From the NCBI RefSeq assembly GCF_036250735.1, contig NZ_CP109430.1, positions 6,572,001 through 6,636,000 of the forward strand: 64,000 nt of DNA. Reading direction: 5' to 3'. This stretch comes from Streptosporangium sp. NBC_01495. Its GTDB lineage: Bacteria; Actinomycetota; Actinomycetes; Streptosporangiales; Streptosporangiaceae. Below, in pieces: positions 21,833 through 30,402 of the stretch (position 1 is the first letter of the stretch; every line of letters begins with the position of its first letter). The notes under the pieces were generated by a model. That model was not told the DNA's origin, did no database searches, and saw only the letters and a list, made by a program, of their open reading frames with translations. A program made the translations under genes and the position numbers.

Positions 21833-22882
21833 TTGGGCGCGGGTGACGGTGACGCGGTGGTGGCCGCCGCGCGGGCGGGTGACGAGGCCGCGTTCGCGGC
21901 GCTCGTCGAGCGTCATCGGGGTGAGCTGCGGGTGCACTGCTACCGGATGCTGGGCTCGTTCGACGAGGCGGAGGACCTGGTGCAGGAGACGTTCCTGCGC
22001 GCGTGGAAGAGCCTCGGCGGTTTCGAGGGGCGCTCGACGTTCCGGGCCTGGCTGTACCGGATCGCGACGAACGCCTGCCTCGACGTCCTCGACGGCCGGG
22101 CACCCCGGGTGCTCCCCCAGCACCTGGCGGGGCCGTCGGATCCGAGCGCCGCGCTGCCGCCCCGTACCGACATCGCGTGGCTGCAGCCGTTCCCGGACCG
22201 GCTGTGGGAGCCGGTCGCGCCGAGCGAGACCGAGCCGGACTCCGTGGCCGTCACCAGGGAGACGATCGAGCTGGCGTTCCTGGCCGCGATCCAGCACCTG
22301 CCGCCCCGGCAGCGGGCGGTGCTGATCCTGCGCGACGTACTCGGCTGGCCCGCCAAACAGACCGCGACGCTGCTGGAGGGCAGCGTGGCGTCGGTGAACA
22401 GCGCGTTGCAGCGGGCCAGGACGACGCTGAGGGAGCACCTGCCGGAACGCCGCCTGGACTGGGCGCCGTCGGCGGAGCCCACCGAGCGGGAGCGGACGGT
22501 GCTGCGCCGCTACATGGACGCGATGGAACGCGCCGACCTCACCGCGGTCGCCGACCTGCTGGCCGAGGACGTACGGACGGCGATGCCGCCGTGGCCCATG
22601 TGGTTCCGGGGGCGCGACGCGGTCGTGGCGGCGCTGGCGGCGAGCTGGGACGCCGGCTCGCCCGACTACGTGGGCCGCTTCCGGATGGTGCCCACCCGGG
22701 CCAACCGGCAGCCGGCCGTCGCGGCCTACGTACGACGCCTCGGCGAGCCCGTCCACAGCGCCTTCGCGATCTCCGTACTGCGGATCGAGAACGACCGGAT
22801 CGTGGAGGCCACCGCCTTCCACGATCTGAGCCTGTTTTCGGCGTTCGCCCTGCCCGCGACGCTGTCTCCCGAAGACCGATGA
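21833..22882 (+). CDS. ECF sigma factor with C-terminal SnoaL-like domain
   Basis: 349 aa from the TTG at 21833 (GGAGGG 7 nt upstream). Region 2 (DEAAFAALVERHRGELRVHCYRMLGSFDEAEDLVQETFLRAWKSL) and region 4 (HLPPRQRAVLILRDVLGWPAKQTATLLEGSVASVNSALQRAR) are clear. Residues ~215-330 form a fused NTF2/SnoaL-like domain (RRYMDAMERADLTAVADLLAEDVRTAMPP), as in SigG/SigJ-type sigma factors, where the extension replaces an anti-sigma factor. No anti-sigma gene is adjacent. It is 63 bp before the reductase-like gene and probably co-transcribed with it. Confidence 0.88.
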   Translation: MGAGDGDAVVAAARAGDEAAFAALVERHRGELRVHCYRMLGSFDEAEDLVQETFLRAWKSLGGFEGRSTFRAWLYRIATNACLDVLDGRAPRVLPQHLAGPSDPSAALPPRTDIAWLQPFPDRLWEPVAPSETEPDSVAVTRETIELAFLAAIQHLPPRQRAVLILRDVLGWPAKQTATLLEGSVASVNSALQRARTTLREHLPERRLDWAPSAEPTERERTVLRRYMDAMERADLTAVADLLAEDVRTAMPPWPMWFRGRDAVVAALAASWDAGSPDYVGRFRMVPTRANRQPAVAAYVRRLGEPVHSAFAISVLRIENDRIVEATAFHDLSLFSAFALPATLSPEDR

Positions 22883-22945
22883 GTTCTCGCGCGATCCGCC
22901 GTCTCAGAACGGGTCGGCCAAAATCGATCCCGACGGAGGTAGCTC

Positions 22946-23488
22946 ATGGGCAAGATGCTGTATTCGGTCACCATGTCACTGGACGGTTTCATCGCCGGTC
23001 CGGGTGGTGACATGTCCTGGCTGACCGAACACCTCGGCCCCAACCCGACGGTGGACAAGGTCATCGGCGAGATCGGCGCGCTGCTCGTCGGCAACCGCAC
23101 CTTCCGCGGCGACGACCCCCACCGGGGCACCGACAGTGAGGGCAAGGCGTTCGGCGGAGGGTGGGACGGGCCGCAGTTCGTGCTCACCCACCACGCACCT
23201 GACGCCCCGGTTCCGGGTGTCACCTTCGTCGACGACCTCGACAGCGGCGTCGCCGCGGCCAAGGCCGCCGCGGGTGACAGGTACGTCAACATCCTGGGCG
23301 CCGACACCGCCCGGCAGTGCCTCGAGGCGGGCGTCCTCGACGAGATCCTCGTGTTCATCGCGCCCGTCATGCTGGGCGACGGCGTCCGGCTGTTCGACCA
23401 CCCGGGCGGGACCAACGTCAGGCTGGAACGCATAGAGCTGACCGAGGTGCCGCACGCGACGAGCATCCGGTTCCGCGTCGCCGGATGA
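22946..23488 (+). CDS. Dihydrofolate reductase-fold (RibD C-terminal) protein
   Basis: 180 aa, ATG with GGAGGTAGCTC upstream. Opening MLYSVTMSLDGFIAGPGGDMSWL and LLVGNRTFRGDD, later VNILGADTARQCLEAGVLDEILVFIAPVMLGDGVRLF, match the RibD_C/DHFR-like family found next to many ECF sigma genes. NADPH-dependent reduction of an unknown substrate is inferred; it is not the housekeeping folA. Confidence 0.85.
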   Translation: MGKMLYSVTMSLDGFIAGPGGDMSWLTEHLGPNPTVDKVIGEIGALLVGNRTFRGDDPHRGTDSEGKAFGGGWDGPQFVLTHHAPDAPVPGVTFVDDLDSGVAAAKAAAGDRYVNILGADTARQCLEAGVLDEILVFIAPVMLGDGVRLFDHPGGTNVRLERIELTEVPHATSIRFRVAG

Positions 23489-23587
23489 GTCGTCTCCGGT
23501 AGCGGCGGCAGGACGCTCGGCGTCGCCTCGAACCGAACTGCCGCCGTGCCGGGGACGTCACAGAAGCACGGGCCTTCCGCCACGTGC

Positions 23588-24487
23588 CTAACCGGCAAGG
23601 GCCTCGTTGATCTGACGGGTGGTCTGGGTGGCGACCCGGGGGTTGACGGCGGCGTAGGAGGTGTAGGCGTTCAGGCCGGTGGCCAGGGCCCAGCCGCGGC
23701 CCCGGGTCCAGGTGGCGTCGTCCACACCGAGCGCGGCGCGGAAGGCGGCCCGGCTCCCGGCCGACATCAGGGTGAAGGCGATGGTCAGGTCGCAGGCCGG
23801 GTCGCCGACGCCGAGCCCGCCGAAGTCGATGACCGCGCTGAGGCGTCCGCCGTCGACCAGCAGATTGCCGGTGTGGAAGTCGCCGTGGACCCAGACCGGA
23901 GGGCGACCCCATCCGGGGGCGCTCAACGCCGCGTCCCACAGCTCGGTCATGGCCACGGTGTCGAACACGTCGCCGACCTCCGCCATGGCGGCCCTCGTCT
24001 CGCGGTCCCGGTCGGCCAGCGGCCAGATGACGAGGTCCTCCCGGGTCTCCACCGCCGGGATCTCCTCGGGCGCGAACCGCTGAAGGGCGGTCAGGAACTC
24101 CGCCAGCTCGACGGCGGCCCCGGACGAGTCGGCCAGTGCCTCGACGGTCGCCACCTCGCCCTCCAGCCAGCGGGACACCGCCCACGGCCACGGATAGCCG
24201 AAGTCGGGGTCCCCCACCCCCACCGGTACCGGGATGGCGAGTGGCAGGTGCGCGGCGAGCCGGGGCAACCACTCGAACTCCTTCCGGGCCTGCCCGATGG
24301 CGTCGGCGTGGCGGGGCAGCCGGACAGCCAGCTCCTCCCCCAGCCGGTAGATCACGTGGTCCGAGCCGGCCGGGTCGAGCAGTTCCAGGGGCGACTCGGC
24401 CCACTGCGGGAACTGCGTATCGACCAGACGCCTGACGAGTGCGGCGTCGATCACGGGGCGGATGTCCGTGGTTCTCACGGTCGCCAT
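23588..24487 (-). CDS. Aminoglycoside phosphotransferase (APH) family protein
   Basis: 299 aa; ATG at 24487 chosen for AGGAG 7 nt upstream, although the frame stays open to 24847. Kinase-like motifs: catalytic loop VWVHGDFHTGNLLV, metal-binding VIDFGGLGVGDPACDL, and an N-lobe with HVIYRLGEELAVRLPR. These define the APH/choline-kinase superfamily; the 'AP(A/E)..' group acts on antibiotics or other small hydroxyl compounds. The substrate cannot be predicted. Upstream of it are two 37-bp repeats. Confidence 0.83.
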   Translation of the reverse strand: MATVRTTDIRPVIDAALVRRLVDTQFPQWAESPLELLDPAGSDHVIYRLGEELAVRLPRHADAIGQARKEFEWLPRLAAHLPLAIPVPVGVGDPDFGYPWPWAVSRWLEGEVATVEALADSSGAAVELAEFLTALQRFAPEEIPAVETREDLVIWPLADRDRETRAAMAEVGDVFDTVAMTELWDAALSAPGWGRPPVWVHGDFHTGNLLVDGGRLSAVIDFGGLGVGDPACDLTIAFTLMSAGSRAAFRAALGVDDATWTRGRGWALATGLNAYTSYAAVNPRVATQTTRQINEALAG

Positions 24488-24567
24488 GAGCAACTCCTGC
24501 GGTCGGCCCGCTCCGTGCGGCGGGCAGTCGGGATCATCACAGTGCGTCGCGAGCCCGCTTGTCGACC

Positions 24568-24641
24568 GGGTTTCCCGGAATCGGCACTCAACACTGTCCC
24601 GTCCGGGTTTACCGGGATCGGCGCTCAACGCTATCCCGGCC
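24568..24641. repeat. Two tandem 37-bp repeats
   Basis: Units 24568-24604 and 24605-24641 begin GGGTTT(C/A)CCGG and share ATCGGC(A/G)CTCAAC; 30 of 37 bases or so agree, and a further GGGT follows. Located between the APH gene and the methyltransferase fragment. Confidence 0.8.
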
Positions 24642-24852
24642 GGGTGAACCTCGCGGATGCCGGACCTGCCCTGCGGGCGAGGGTGAGCACGTGGCCGCTC
24701 ACGCCCAACAGGGAGGGGACCAGCTCCAGGCGACGCTGGGCGTCGAGCATGAGAGCTCGGCGCTCGGGGTCGTCGAGCCAGTCGTCGACGTCGCCGTACA
24801 GCCAGAAGGCGCCCTCCAGCATGTCTTCGGCGTGGACCCGCGGGCAAACCAA
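24631..24852 (-). pseudogene. C-terminal remnant of a methyltransferase-like gene
   Basis: A 73-codon frame whose sequence (EGAFWLYGDVDDWLDDPERR, then LDAQRRLELVPSLLGVSGHVLTLARR) reads like the C-terminal end of a class I SAM-dependent methyltransferase. No SAM-binding motif exists upstream: immediately 5' (24853-25090) no continuation in any frame is seen. I read this as a deletion relic; an intact small protein is less likely. Confidence 0.5.
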
Positions 24853-24943
24853 TTAGACGGCCGGACGAACGGTAGGGCCGTCGGTCGTGTCGGCCGGAAG
24901 GACCTGTCGAAAGATTCCGTGGAGAAGGTTCTGCCGGGGATGC

Positions 24944-24970
24944 TTTGCCCGGAAGATTCTGCCGGGCAAA
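24944..24970. terminator. Hairpin TTTGCCCGG/CCGGGCAAA
   Basis: Perfect 9-bp inverted repeat with a 9-nt loop, ~125 bp upstream of the secreted-protein gene. With A/T-rich stem ends it could act as a terminator on either strand; short direct repeats (TTCTGCCGGG) surround it. It lies in a 240-bp stretch without genes. Confidence 0.5.
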
Positions 24971-25094
24971 TCGGCACCCGTTGGGGAGGCCGACGTGTCA
25001 GGCTCGGCCGTCGCCGGAACGCCATGTCCGAGCTGTCACGCGGCTCACCCAGATGGGCCGCACCTTGGCTTACCAAGTGCCGCCATATCCCCTA

Positions 25095-25904
25095 ATGTCC
25101 ATGACCATGAAAATCCGCGTGATCATGGCGATGGCCGCCGCCTCCGTCCTGCTCTTCCCCGGTACGGCCACCGCCCTCGCATACCCGGTCGAGGACGCCC
25201 CGCTCCTGACCGGCAACCCCCTCTACTCCGCCGGCAAGCTCCCCGCCGCGAATTGCGCGAAAAAACCCGCCAAAGGCAAGAGCCTCGCCTCGGTCAAGAA
25301 GCACGTCAGCGCGCTCATCACCTGTATGAACGACGCCTGGGGCCCCTACTTGGAGGAGGCCGACCTGTCGTTCGTACCACCCGGCCTGGAGATGACGGGA
25401 GCCCCTCTGGGGACGAAATTCAAGCGCTACTGCTTCGGGGCCAGGATGGACCCCGCCAGGTCGGAGGCCGTCACCTGCTTCGGAACCAACATCTCCGTAC
25501 ACATCCGTCCCGACTGGATCAAGGCGTCCGATGACCTTCCGATCCTCACGGAGCTGAGCTCCGTCTATGGCGAGTACGTGCAGAGCCTGGTCGACATCAG
25601 GGAGGGCTACAACGCCCTGCACGCCGACGACGACGCCGAGATCCAGGAGCAGCTCCGCCGCTACAGCCTGCAGGCGAAGTGCCTGGGCGGAATGACCGCG
25701 AAGAGCGTGTGGTCCGCCCTCGGCTACCCCGCCAAGGACGCCGGGCGCCTGCTGAACCTGGCCAAGGCCGATGCCGACCCCAAGGGCGAGTCCCGTTACT
25801 TCGGCAAGAGCGCCAATGTCGTCTATTGGACCAAGCGTGGCTACTCCACCGCCGACCCCCGGTCCTGCAAGACCTGGATCGCTCCCTCCGCCAAGGTCTC
25901 GTAG
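25095..25904 (+). CDS. Secreted protein related to neutral zinc metallopeptidases but lacking HExxH
   Basis: 269 aa from ATG 25095 (ATGs at 25101 and 25107 are equally possible; no clear ribosome site). Signal peptide MKIRVIMAMAAASVLLFPGTATALA. The body follows the layout I associate with YpfJ-like neutral zinc metallopeptidases: NPLYSAGKLPAANC, a single-helix CMNDAWGPYL, then SLQAKCLGGM where active members have ELQADCFAG. The position expected to hold HExxH reads LSSVYGEYVQ. Six or more Cys suggest disulphides outside the cell. Thus a probable non-catalytic extracellular derivative; family link is by eye. Confidence 0.6.
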   Translation: MSMTMKIRVIMAMAAASVLLFPGTATALAYPVEDAPLLTGNPLYSAGKLPAANCAKKPAKGKSLASVKKHVSALITCMNDAWGPYLEEADLSFVPPGLEMTGAPLGTKFKRYCFGARMDPARSEAVTCFGTNISVHIRPDWIKASDDLPILTELSSVYGEYVQSLVDIREGYNALHADDDAEIQEQLRRYSLQAKCLGGMTAKSVWSALGYPAKDAGRLLNLAKADADPKGESRYFGKSANVVYWTKRGYSTADPRSCKTWIAPSAKVS

Positions 25905-26171
25905 CCCATTCCCGGATTCCCCCGCCCGCCGCCCTGTCCACCGGCCTGGTTCCCGCTCGCCGGGATCCAAGCCGGTCAAAACCCGAACGCTCACGGTTTT
26001 ATTTTCCGGGGAACGGATTGAATCCGTCGGACGCACACCGGCGTGCTCGGAAGCTTTGCCGGGCATTCGAGCGGCCGAGGATCACAATTCGGTTCACCTG
26101 CCGCGCCATCCGTATGCGAAGAACCGCGACCGAACTCGAAAAGAGCCTCCGCACCTCCGTTTCTCCTCGGG

Positions 26172-26417
26172 TCATTGTCCCAACAGTCGCCCCTCACGCT
26201 CATTCTCGGCCGCCAGGCGGCGCGCCATTTCCCCGAGGGTGCCCGTGCACATCACGTTGGACAGGTTCCTCCTGTCGAGAACCTCCTCGGACAGGCTTTG
26301 GCGGCGTACGGCGTAGTAGCCGCCCCCCATCGCCTCGGAGATGAGCCAGTGCCTGCCGTACCGGGCGATGAGGATGGCTATCGTCCCGGGTTTCGCGTCG
26401 TCCGGTGTGCCGGTCAT
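26172..26417 (-). CDS. Small protein of WhiJ-type locus (unknown)
   Basis: 81 aa from ATG 26417, overlapping the upstream gene by 4 bp (ATGA). Sequence TIAILIARYGRHWLISEAMGGGYYAVRRQSLSEEVLDR followed by NLSNVMCTGTLGEMARRLAAEN. No membrane segment. It is translationally coupled to the ATP-binding protein and I take it as part of that regulatory unit. No named family recognised. Confidence 0.6.
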   Translation of the reverse strand: MTGTPDDAKPGTIAILIARYGRHWLISEAMGGGYYAVRRQSLSEEVLDRRNLSNVMCTGTLGEMARRLAAENEREGRLLGQ

Positions 26418-26839
26418 CGCCGTGCCAGCTGGAACCAGACGACGCGCCTGCGCCCCGACGCGCACTCGTGCCAGCCCCACGACAGGGCCACCTCGCGGAC
26501 CAGCCAGAGCCCACGGCCCCCTTCCGCGTCCTCGTCCGGCTCAGCGGGAACCCGAGGCGCACAGGTGGCGGACCCTTCGTCGATCACCGCTATCCGAATG
26601 GCGTCCCCATGGTTCGCCACCGCGACCGTCACCTGGCCGCCGACCCGCCCCGACTCCGAATGCCTGACCGCGTTCGAGACCAGCTCGCTGACCAGAAGCT
26701 CGGCGTCGTACGTATCCTTTTGGCCGGAGTTCTCCAGCACGCTCCGAACGTATCGCCGGGCCGAAGAAACCGATTCGGCCACCCCGGGCAGATCGACACG
26801 GCCCAGCAGACCAAGCTCGGGAACCGTCTCGGCACCCAT
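26414..26839 (-). CDS. HATPase_c ATP-binding protein (anti-sigma-factor-like)
   Basis: 141 aa from the ATG at 26839 (an upstream start at 26893 is possible). DAELLVSELVSNAVRHSESG is the N-box and EGGRGLWLVREVALSWGW the G-box of the RsbW/SpoIIAB-like GHKL ATPase fold. Actinomycetes have dozens of such single-domain proteins, many beside XRE-DUF397 gene pairs as here; some act as anti-sigma factors. Divergent from the XRE gene across a 250-bp gap. Confidence 0.85.
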   Translation of the reverse strand: MGAETVPELGLLGRVDLPGVAESVSSARRYVRSVLENSGQKDTYDAELLVSELVSNAVRHSESGRVGGQVTVAVANHGDAIRIAVIDEGSATCAPRVPAEPDEDAEGGRGLWLVREVALSWGWHECASGRRRVVWFQLARR

Positions 26840-27091
26840 CGAATCACCGCCATTCCTGTGAGGTCGCAGACATAGAAAATCCGTCTGCCCCAATGGCTCC
26901 GTTAACCAGGCGAATTGTCCATTTAGTTCCCCGACATCGCCCGGATAAAGTCTTGGCCTATAGAGTGCACACAGTTATGCTGCCGTTGCAGAACAGATCG
27001 GCTGACAAATCGGCGACAAAAAGCTACACGACCTGTAGGCGTTTGTTGTTCATTCGACGGCCGACGTCATCGCAACGCTTGAGGGGTGAAC

Positions 27092-27913
27092 ATGGGAAAC
27101 GATCTCGACCCACGCCTGACACCGACTCAGCGCTTCGGCCGCGAGCTGGGGCGGGCCCGCAAGGAGGCGGGCCTGTCGCAGGCCCGGCTGGGCAATCACC
27201 TGGGCGTCTCGTCGTCGTTCGTCGGGCACATCGAGACCGGCAACCGGAGGCCCAGCACCAAGTTGGCGGCCGACTGCGACAGGTTCTTCGAGACGGACGA
27301 CCTCTTCACCCATCTCTGCCGGAACATCGTCGCCCCCTCCGGGCCAAGCTGGTTCCTCAGATGGTCCGACGAGATCGAGCCCCGGGCCCGCGTGCTGCGC
27401 AGCTGGGACCCGTTGCTGGTCTCCGGCCTGCTCCAAACGGAAAACTACGCGCGAGCGGTTGTCCGTGGCGGCCTGGCGGCCTCGGAGCAGGAGGTCGAAG
27501 ACCAGGTCGGCGCCCGCATGCGACGGCAGCTGATCCTCAAAAAGGACAGTCCGCCCGTCCTGTGGGCCCTTCTCGACGAGTGGGTGCTCCGCCGCCCCGT
27601 CGGAGGCCCGGAGGTCATGTACGAGCAGCTCGACCACCTCGTGACCATCGCCGGTCGCCAGAATGTGACGGTGCAGATCGTTCCGCACGACACCTCCTGC
27701 ACGACCGGCCTGATGTCCGGGTTCGTGCTCGCCCAGCTGACGGACGCGCCAACCGCCGTCTCCGTGGAGTCGGCGGGAGAAGGCGAAGTCTCAGCGGAAC
27801 ATAATTTGGTAGGCGTCGTCTGGGACAGATATGACAAGATCCGAGCAGAGGCGCACCGTCCCGGGCAGTCGCTAAAAATGATCGAAGAAGCGAGGGACCA
27901 ATGGAAGCAGTAG
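27092..27913 (+). CDS. XRE-family regulator with DUF5753 (WhiJ-like)
   Basis: 273 aa from ATG 27092 (GAGGGG upstream). N-terminal helix-turn-helix RELGRARKEAGLSQARLGNHLGVSSSFVGHIETGNRRPS, then the DUF5753 domain (RSWDPLLVSGLLQTENYARAV, VLWALLDEWVLRRPVGG, QLDHLVTIAGRQNVTVQIVPHD). In Streptomyces WhiJ and relatives control development together with a small DUF397 partner and an ATP-binding protein. Overlaps the DUF397 gene by 13 bp. Confidence 0.88.
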   Translation: MGNDLDPRLTPTQRFGRELGRARKEAGLSQARLGNHLGVSSSFVGHIETGNRRPSTKLAADCDRFFETDDLFTHLCRNIVAPSGPSWFLRWSDEIEPRARVLRSWDPLLVSGLLQTENYARAVVRGGLAASEQEVEDQVGARMRRQLILKKDSPPVLWALLDEWVLRRPVGGPEVMYEQLDHLVTIAGRQNVTVQIVPHDTSCTTGLMSGFVLAQLTDAPTAVSVESAGEGEVSAEHNLVGVVWDRYDKIRAEAHRPGQSLKMIEEARDQWKQ

Positions 27914-28122
27914 ACCTGACCGGCCTCGACCTCTCCGGGGCCGACTGGAAGAAGAGTTCCCTCAGCGGCGAGAGCGGCGGAAACTGCGTCGAGGTCGCCG
28001 GAAACCTCCCCGGAGCCATCGCCGTCCGCGACAGCAAGAACCCCACCGGCCCGGCCCTCGTCCTCAGCCGGGGCGAATGGGGTGCTTTCCTCACCGCTGT
28101 GAAGTCGGGCCACTTCGACTGA
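27901..28122 (+). CDS. DUF397 small protein, partner of the XRE regulator
   Basis: 73 aa: WKKSSLSGESGGNCVEVAGN, AIAVRDSKNPTGPALVLSRGEWGAFL are the DUF397 hallmarks. Members bind or antagonise the linked WhiJ-like regulator. Starts inside the 3' end of the XRE gene, so synthesis is coupled. Confidence 0.9.
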   Translation: MEAVDLTGLDLSGADWKKSSLSGESGGNCVEVAGNLPGAIAVRDSKNPTGPALVLSRGEWGAFLTAVKSGHFD

Positions 28123-28371
28123 CGGTGGAAGTGCGGCTTGTCGCGCTTGGCCTATGGGTCATGGGGATCCCACGAACCCGAGGCAGGACGGGTTTGGCAC
28201 CCACCGCGAGACCGGCAGCCAGCCGGTCGGTCGTCATGATCGCCAGCGGCTCCACGCCCCTGGCGCCCGTCCTGCTGAACTCGTCATCGGAAGATCGACC
28301 TGACGCTCCGCCGCGTCCGGAGATACCCGGCAGACCGCCACGCTCCCGGCACACGACCCGCTGGCGGGCGC

Positions 28372-28617
28372 TCAGGTGTCAAGAACGACATCAACGATCT
28401 GCATCTGCCGGATACTGCGGTCCTTGGAGAGCTTCGCCAGCTCCACAGGGCGCCCCGTCTCGAGGCATCGGTGCACAGCCCCCTCCTGGACACGGGTCCG
28501 CACCTCATGCAGATCGAGGTTCAGCTGCCTCAAAGCAGGCGCGTCGTTCTCATCGAGCAGGGAGACCCAACGCTGGAACTGCCGTTTCAACCTGAAATCG
28601 CGGATTGAGGCATCTGA
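28372..28617 (-). pseudogene. Truncated paralogue of the 29471-30319 protein (C-terminal domain only)
   Basis: The frame reads IRDFRLKRQFQRWVSLLDEN and ends DRSIRQMQIVDVVLDT. It aligns over ~75 residues with the C terminus of the protein at 29471-30319 (SRLREFQRWVATLEDEDED to IQWLRVTDVFVDR), including LNLDLHEVR against LNLHELRK. A stop lies upstream and no signal or N-terminal domain remains. Either a relic of a duplicated gene or an orphan C-terminal module; a TTG start at 28590 could allow expression. Confidence 0.65.
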
Positions 28618-28630
28618 TCAGAAACCACGG

Positions 28631-29269
28631 CTATTCGCGGCAAAGCTCGTATTTACCCGGTTTCCGCGTCGAGAAATTCAACCCCCACGCGGCATACATC
28701 GAGGTGGGCGCGGGAGGCGCGCAGACCCGCGCGTCGTAGTCGCCCTGGAAACGCCAGTCTCCGCGCCCCTCCCGTGTCCAGAAGTGCAGCCTGCTCAGCG
28801 ACGCGACCACGTAGTAGGTGTCGGCCGCCTCGCTTTCGCCGTAGACCACGCCGTAGTAGACGACTCCCTCAGTAGTCACCCGGGCAGATTCCGCGGAAGG
28901 GCCGGCGACAGCGCGGCTCGCGGCGGCCAGCTTGTCGCGGGTGGCCTGACTGATCTTGAGAGGCCAGGCTCTCCCTGCGGCCAGGCGCTCCTCAGGTTCT
29001 TCCTCATCTTCATCCTCGTCCGCGCTCTCGCCGGGGTTCTCCTCGGGAGCCGTCGCCGCGCCCGTACCCGCGACCGGAGTCGGCAGGGAACCCGCGGGCC
29101 TCAGTGACATGCCAGCTCCAACTCCAAGGAATGCCGCGCCGGACACGGCGAACACCAGCACCACGAGCCCGACGACGGCGAGCAACGCTCCTATGACGGA
29201 GCGGGCGACCACGTCCCTGAAGCGATACTGCGTGCCGGTCTCCCCTATACCAAGCGCGCAAATATTCAT
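28631..29269 (-). CDS. Single-pass membrane protein with acidic linker and extracellular domain
   Basis: 212 aa. One strong membrane segment (VIGALLAVVGLVVLVFAVSGAAFLGVGAGM, ~25-54), a Pro/Glu/Asp-rich linker (EENPGESADEDEDEEEPEER) and a C-terminal domain with two Cys (VVYYGVVYGESEAADTYYVVASLSRLHFWTREG). No family recognised. Belongs to the run of exported proteins between the truncated paralogue and the 282-aa membrane-anchored protein. Confidence 0.65.
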   Translation of the reverse strand: MNICALGIGETGTQYRFRDVVARSVIGALLAVVGLVVLVFAVSGAAFLGVGAGMSLRPAGSLPTPVAGTGAATAPEENPGESADEDEDEEEPEERLAAGRAWPLKISQATRDKLAAASRAVAGPSAESARVTTEGVVYYGVVYGESEAADTYYVVASLSRLHFWTREGRGDWRFQGDYDARVCAPPAPTSMYAAWGLNFSTRKPGKYELCRE

Positions 29270-29470
29270 CGTTGCAAGTACTGGTCAACAATCACGACCC
29301 ATAGGCTGGATCAGCGGACCGCAGCCGTCACCAGCATGAACAGCGCTTCCATGACGTACCGCCCAGGGTGACCCCCAATAATGCAGAGCAAGGTGAGCGG
29401 CTTGTCCTGGCCGCCTCGGCCTATCTAAGAGTCTTACCTCGCTGCGGGATGATCCCTGAGGCTTGGCTAT

Positions 29471-30319
29471 CTATCTATCTACGAAAACGTCAGTCACGCG
29501 TAGCCACTGAATCCGTGAATCGTCGATAAGCTTTTGAAGATCGTCCGGCTTCGCCGTAACGACAAGCCCTTGAACTAATCCATCACTGGCGCGTTTACGT
29601 AGTTCATGCAAATTTAACTCGAATGCCTTAAGTGCATCCTCGTCCTCATCTTCGAGCGTCGCCACCCATCGCTGAAACTCCCTCAAACGCGAGTCACCGA
29701 CCGAGTCACAATCGAACCCCATCGCACCACAGGCGCCGCCGGCCCAGGTGATCGGTTTCGCATTTCCCACATCACCGCCCCCAAGAACGATTGCATCAAT
29801 TCTGTCAGCCCAAATCAGATTTACCGCCCTCTCATTCATGGGGATATTGAGTTTAACAACCACCGTTGCCAGCAAGGGCGATCGGATGCTTTGCAACAAG
29901 TTTCGCGATGCACCCTTATCCCCTACTCTCGTACTACCAATATCGTCTATCGCCTGAACCGTAAGCGTTCTATCAAGCAGGGGCACTTCTATGGACATCG
30001 GCGACTTTACATTAATCGTGACCGGGAAGGCATTCCATTGCGGCGTGAATTTGAGATAGGGGGAGCGAGCACTAATCCTCAGGGAAATCACTCCACCTCT
30101 CGAATTAATGTTGAAATCGCTGCCATCAAGTCCAAAGAAGTCTACATGGTATCCATAATGTGCCACCGCGAACGCATTCACCAGAACACGGTAAGCGCGA
30201 CCTTCTTCAGTGTATCGCTCCCATTGATTTGCCTCACCCAACTGGATTGCGAGAAAAAATACTCCGACAGCTAGAAGTGCAGCAATAACTGCTATTTTAC
30301 GCCAAAATCTTGCGACCAT
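29471..30319 (-). CDS. Membrane-anchored extracytoplasmic protein, probable partner of the giant protein
   Basis: 282 aa from the ATG at 30319, 83 bp after the giant gene's stop on the same strand. An N-terminal anchor (IAVIAALLAVGVFFLAIQL) precedes a beta-rich region and a C-terminal helical part shared with the truncated copy at 28372. The gene is clearly richer in A/T than its surroundings and contains at least two TTA codons (in FELNLHELR and SDGLVQG), signs of recent transfer or low-level expression. Not recognised; immunity-like or co-secreted partner is a hypothesis from position. Confidence 0.65.
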   Translation of the reverse strand: MVARFWRKIAVIAALLAVGVFFLAIQLGEANQWERYTEEGRAYRVLVNAFAVAHYGYHVDFFGLDGSDFNINSRGGVISLRISARSPYLKFTPQWNAFPVTINVKSPMSIEVPLLDRTLTVQAIDDIGSTRVGDKGASRNLLQSIRSPLLATVVVKLNIPMNERAVNLIWADRIDAIVLGGGDVGNAKPITWAGGACGAMGFDCDSVGDSRLREFQRWVATLEDEDEDALKAFELNLHELRKRASDGLVQGLVVTAKPDDLQKLIDDSRIQWLRVTDVFVDR

Positions 30320-30402
30320 GATCTGACCGTCTTTTCGTATTGGGGGGAAGTCCGAGGCGTCCGGAAGCAAACGCCCCGGACGCCCCGGATCACCCAACGA
30401 GA

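Noticed and set aside
25991-26203. Frame with MSVRGDCWDND, like the IS3 transposase motif
   Set aside because: It is the shifted frame of the 81-aa gene's 3' end; no other transposase sequence or ends are nearby.
28091-28354. 87-codon minus frame after DUF397
   Set aside because: No recognisable motif and no ribosome site; likely noise.
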